This document shows positions 4,521 to 5,933 of a DNA stretch of 5,933 nt, in pieces. The stretch spans positions 1 to 5,933 of the forward strand of contig DGDY01000268.1 in assembly GCA_002385675.1 (NCBI GenBank). The letters run 5' to 3'. The notes beneath the pieces are model-generated. The model was given only the letters and a program-made list of their open reading frames with translations. It was not told the origin of the DNA and searched no databases. The DNA is from Anaerolineales bacterium UBA3940 (GTDB taxonomy: Bacteria > Chloroflexota > Anaerolineae > Aggregatilineales > UBA3940). Position 1 is the stretch's first letter, and every line of letters starts with the position of its first letter. A program made the translations under genes and the position numbers.

Positions 4521-5549
4521 ATGGATAGCGAGAATCTCCTTATTGCCAGCACCATCATGCGGGCGCCGTCGTTCGACGACGCCGAGGCGGTTGCAGACCT
4601 CTTCAACGCGTCCTCGCTGGATGTGTCCGGCGAGCGCGAGATAGACGTGAACGAGTTGCGCCGCGAGTGGCAGACGCCGGGCTTTGACCTGGCTCGCGAT
4701 GCCCGCGTTGTACTGACACCCGAGGGCCAGATCATCGGCTACGGGGAACTGTGGGACGTGTCAGAGCCGCACGTGCGGCGCTTCGCGTTCGTGCGCGTCC
4801 ATCCGGCGTACCGGGGGCGGGGCATCGGCACGGCGCTGAACCGCTGGGTCGAGCAGCGCGCCCGCGAAACGCTGCACACCGCGCCGGAGGGCGCGCAGGT
4901 CGTGCTCGGCGCGTCGGTGGTGGCGCATCACCGGCCCGCGCAGGACGTGCTCGAGTCGCTGGGCTTCAAGCCGGTGCGCCGCTTCTGGCGTATGGTGATC
5001 GAACTGAACGGCAGGCTGGAGCCCGCCGTCTGGCCGGATGGCTTCCGCGTGCGGCAGATGCAGCCCGGCGAGGAGCGGGCCTTCTACCACGCGCTGGACG
5101 AGGCGTTCGAGGATCACTGGGGCCACGTGCCCCGGCCCTTTGAAGAGGCGTTCGAGCAGTGGATGCACTTCGTGCAGAACTGCGAGAGTTGCGACCCGGA
5201 GCTGTTCTTCGTGGTGGAGGACTGCCATGCGGGCGGCGAGATCGCGGCGGCGGCTTACGGGCTGTCCGCTCTACCCGAAGACGAGCACATGGGCTGGGTG
5301 AGCATGCTCGGCGTGCGGCGGAACTACCGACGGCGGGGCATAGCCCTGGCGCTGCTGCGGCACATCTTTGCCGTCTTTGAGCGGCGAGGCCAGCAGCGTG
5401 TCGGCCTCTCGGTCGATGCCGCCAGCCTGACCAACGCGACGCGCCTGTACGAAAAGGCGGGCATGAGCGTCACACAGGAGCGCATTGTGTTTGAGAAGGT
5501 CCTGCGGGAGGGCAAAGACCTCACAAGGCGGCAGGTAGATAGTTTTTGA
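4521..5549 (+). CDS. Tandem-domain GNAT acetyltransferase
   Basis: A 342-residue protein with two GCN5-related N-acetyltransferase domains. Domain 1 (about 13-160) has the acetyl-CoA pyrophosphate loop RGRGIG (98-103) after VHPAY. Domain 2 (about 174-326) has RRRGIA (270-275) followed by the typical TNATRLYEKAGM (304-315), including Tyr310, which often serves as general acid. Domain 1 has VLESLGF at the equivalent place and lacks that Tyr, so domain 2 is the likelier catalytic unit and domain 1 may be structural or bind substrate. Tandem GNATs include mycothiol synthase (MshD) and many uncharacterised enzymes; nothing here identifies the substrate. The protein looks cytosolic. The next gene is a GNAT relative 31 bases downstream, so the two are probably co-transcribed. 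Start chosen at 4521 for its GGGAG site; the end is TGA 5547-5549. Confidence 0.9.
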   Translation: MDSENLLIASTIMRAPSFDDAEAVADLFNASSLDVSGEREIDVNELRREWQTPGFDLARDARVVLTPEGQIIGYGELWDVSEPHVRRFAFVRVHPAYRGRGIGTALNRWVEQRARETLHTAPEGAQVVLGASVVAHHRPAQDVLESLGFKPVRRFWRMVIELNGRLEPAVWPDGFRVRQMQPGEERAFYHALDEAFEDHWGHVPRPFEEAFEQWMHFVQNCESCDPELFFVVEDCHAGGEIAAAAYGLSALPEDEHMGWVSMLGVRRNYRRRGIALALLRHIFAVFERRGQQRVGLSVDAASLTNATRLYEKAGMSVTQERIVFEKVLREGKDLTRRQVDSF

Positions 5550-5580
5550 TCGCTGGATGGTTTTCAGGGAAGTGTTGAAG

Positions 5581-5933
5581 ATGCAAAAGACAGAAGAGCG
5601 GATCCATGTGGTAGACGCGCCGGACATCCCCGGCCTGACCTTCCGGCATTTTCGCGGGGAGGTGGACTACCCCGCGATGGTCGCCGTCATTCAGGGCAGC
5701 AAGGACGCCGACGGCATCGAGCGCGTGGACACGGTAGAGGAAATTGCGCGGTACTACGCCCACCTCCAGAACTGTGACCCGTACCGGGACATGATCTTTG
5801 CAGAGATGAACGGCAAGGTGATCGGCTACGGGCGTGTGTGGTGGGCGCAGGAGGCGAACGGCGAGAAACCGTATATCTACAGGTTGATTGGCTGGGTGCT
5901 GCCGGAGTGGCGGGGCAGGGGCATCGGCACGGC
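5581..5933 (+). CDS. Second GNAT acetyltransferase, N-terminal part (cut by window edge)
   Basis: The frame is open from ATG 5581 to the right edge (117 complete codons). It shows a GNAT core: MIFAEMNGKVIGYGRVWW (about 78-95), then IGWVLPEWRGRGIGT with the acetyl-CoA loop R111-x-x-G114-x-G116. The GYG strand and the RGRGIGTA loop resemble domain 1 of the preceding gene, so the two are likely paralogues from a local duplication, and this one may also continue into a second GNAT domain. AGGGAA (5566-5571) lies 9 bases before ATG 5581; an in-frame ATG at 5557 has no such site. The family call is secure from the fragment; the substrate is unknown. Confidence 0.85.
   Translation, partial: MQKTEERIHVVDAPDIPGLTFRHFRGEVDYPAMVAVIQGSKDADGIERVDTVEEIARYYAHLQNCDPYRDMIFAEMNGKVIGYGRVWWAQEANGEKPYIYRLIGWVLPEWRGRGIGT

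Noticed and set aside
5518..5547. T-run at 5543-5547 as an intrinsic terminator between the two GNAT genes
   Set aside because: Only a 4-bp ACCT/AGGT stem precedes it, and it overlaps the stop codon of the first gene. The 31-base gap favours co-transcription.

Overview
The window is GC-rich bacterial chromosome with every supported gene on the + strand and Shine-Dalgarno-type starts, one of them GTG. Gene content (a MoxR/CoxD-type ATPase paired with a CoxE-type VWA protein, a multi-pass M23 peptidase, and a run of tandem-domain GNAT acetyltransferases) would fit Chloroflexota, but that placement is a low-confidence impression and no marker gene here decides it. No insertion sequence, CRISPR array, tRNA or rRNA was seen.

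Layout. (1) 1-2085: the C-terminal part of a MoxR-family AAA+ ATPase, then a CoxE-like VWA protein. They form a chaperone-type operon that ends at a GC-rich hairpin (2109-2172). (2) 2258-3169: a membrane-anchored M23 metallopeptidase starting at GTG, followed after 48 bases by a small protein of the PD-(D/E)XK nuclease superfamily (3218-3703). (3) 3704-4188: a largely non-coding stretch whose main feature is a compact, self-contained transcription unit. It has a consensus-like sigma-70 promoter (3763-3792) with a palindrome in its spacer, about 220 nt of transcribed sequence with many complementary segments, a possible 32-residue hydrophobic peptide behind a perfect AAGGAGG site, and a textbook intrinsic terminator (3982-4017). 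(4) 4189-4422: a small hypothetical gene. (5) 4521 to the right edge: two adjacent GNAT acetyltransferase genes 31 bases apart. The first is complete with two GNAT domains; the second is cut by the window edge.

The most interesting part is the 3763-4017 unit. Its sequence holds an 8-bp pairing that would occlude the ribosome-binding region of the small ORF, a 9-bp second stem, an exact anti-Shine-Dalgarno hexamer (CTCCTT) in a predicted loop, and a strong terminator. It could be a structured regulatory RNA, a small-protein gene under RNA control, or a dual-function RNA. All of this was read by eye; no folding or database search was run.

The protein-coding parts are otherwise ordinary housekeeping or accessory functions: metal-dependent complex assembly by ATPase plus VWA protein, envelope peptidoglycan or peptide cleavage, nucleic-acid processing, and small-molecule or protein acetylation. 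Nothing in the sequence shows that they act as one system.
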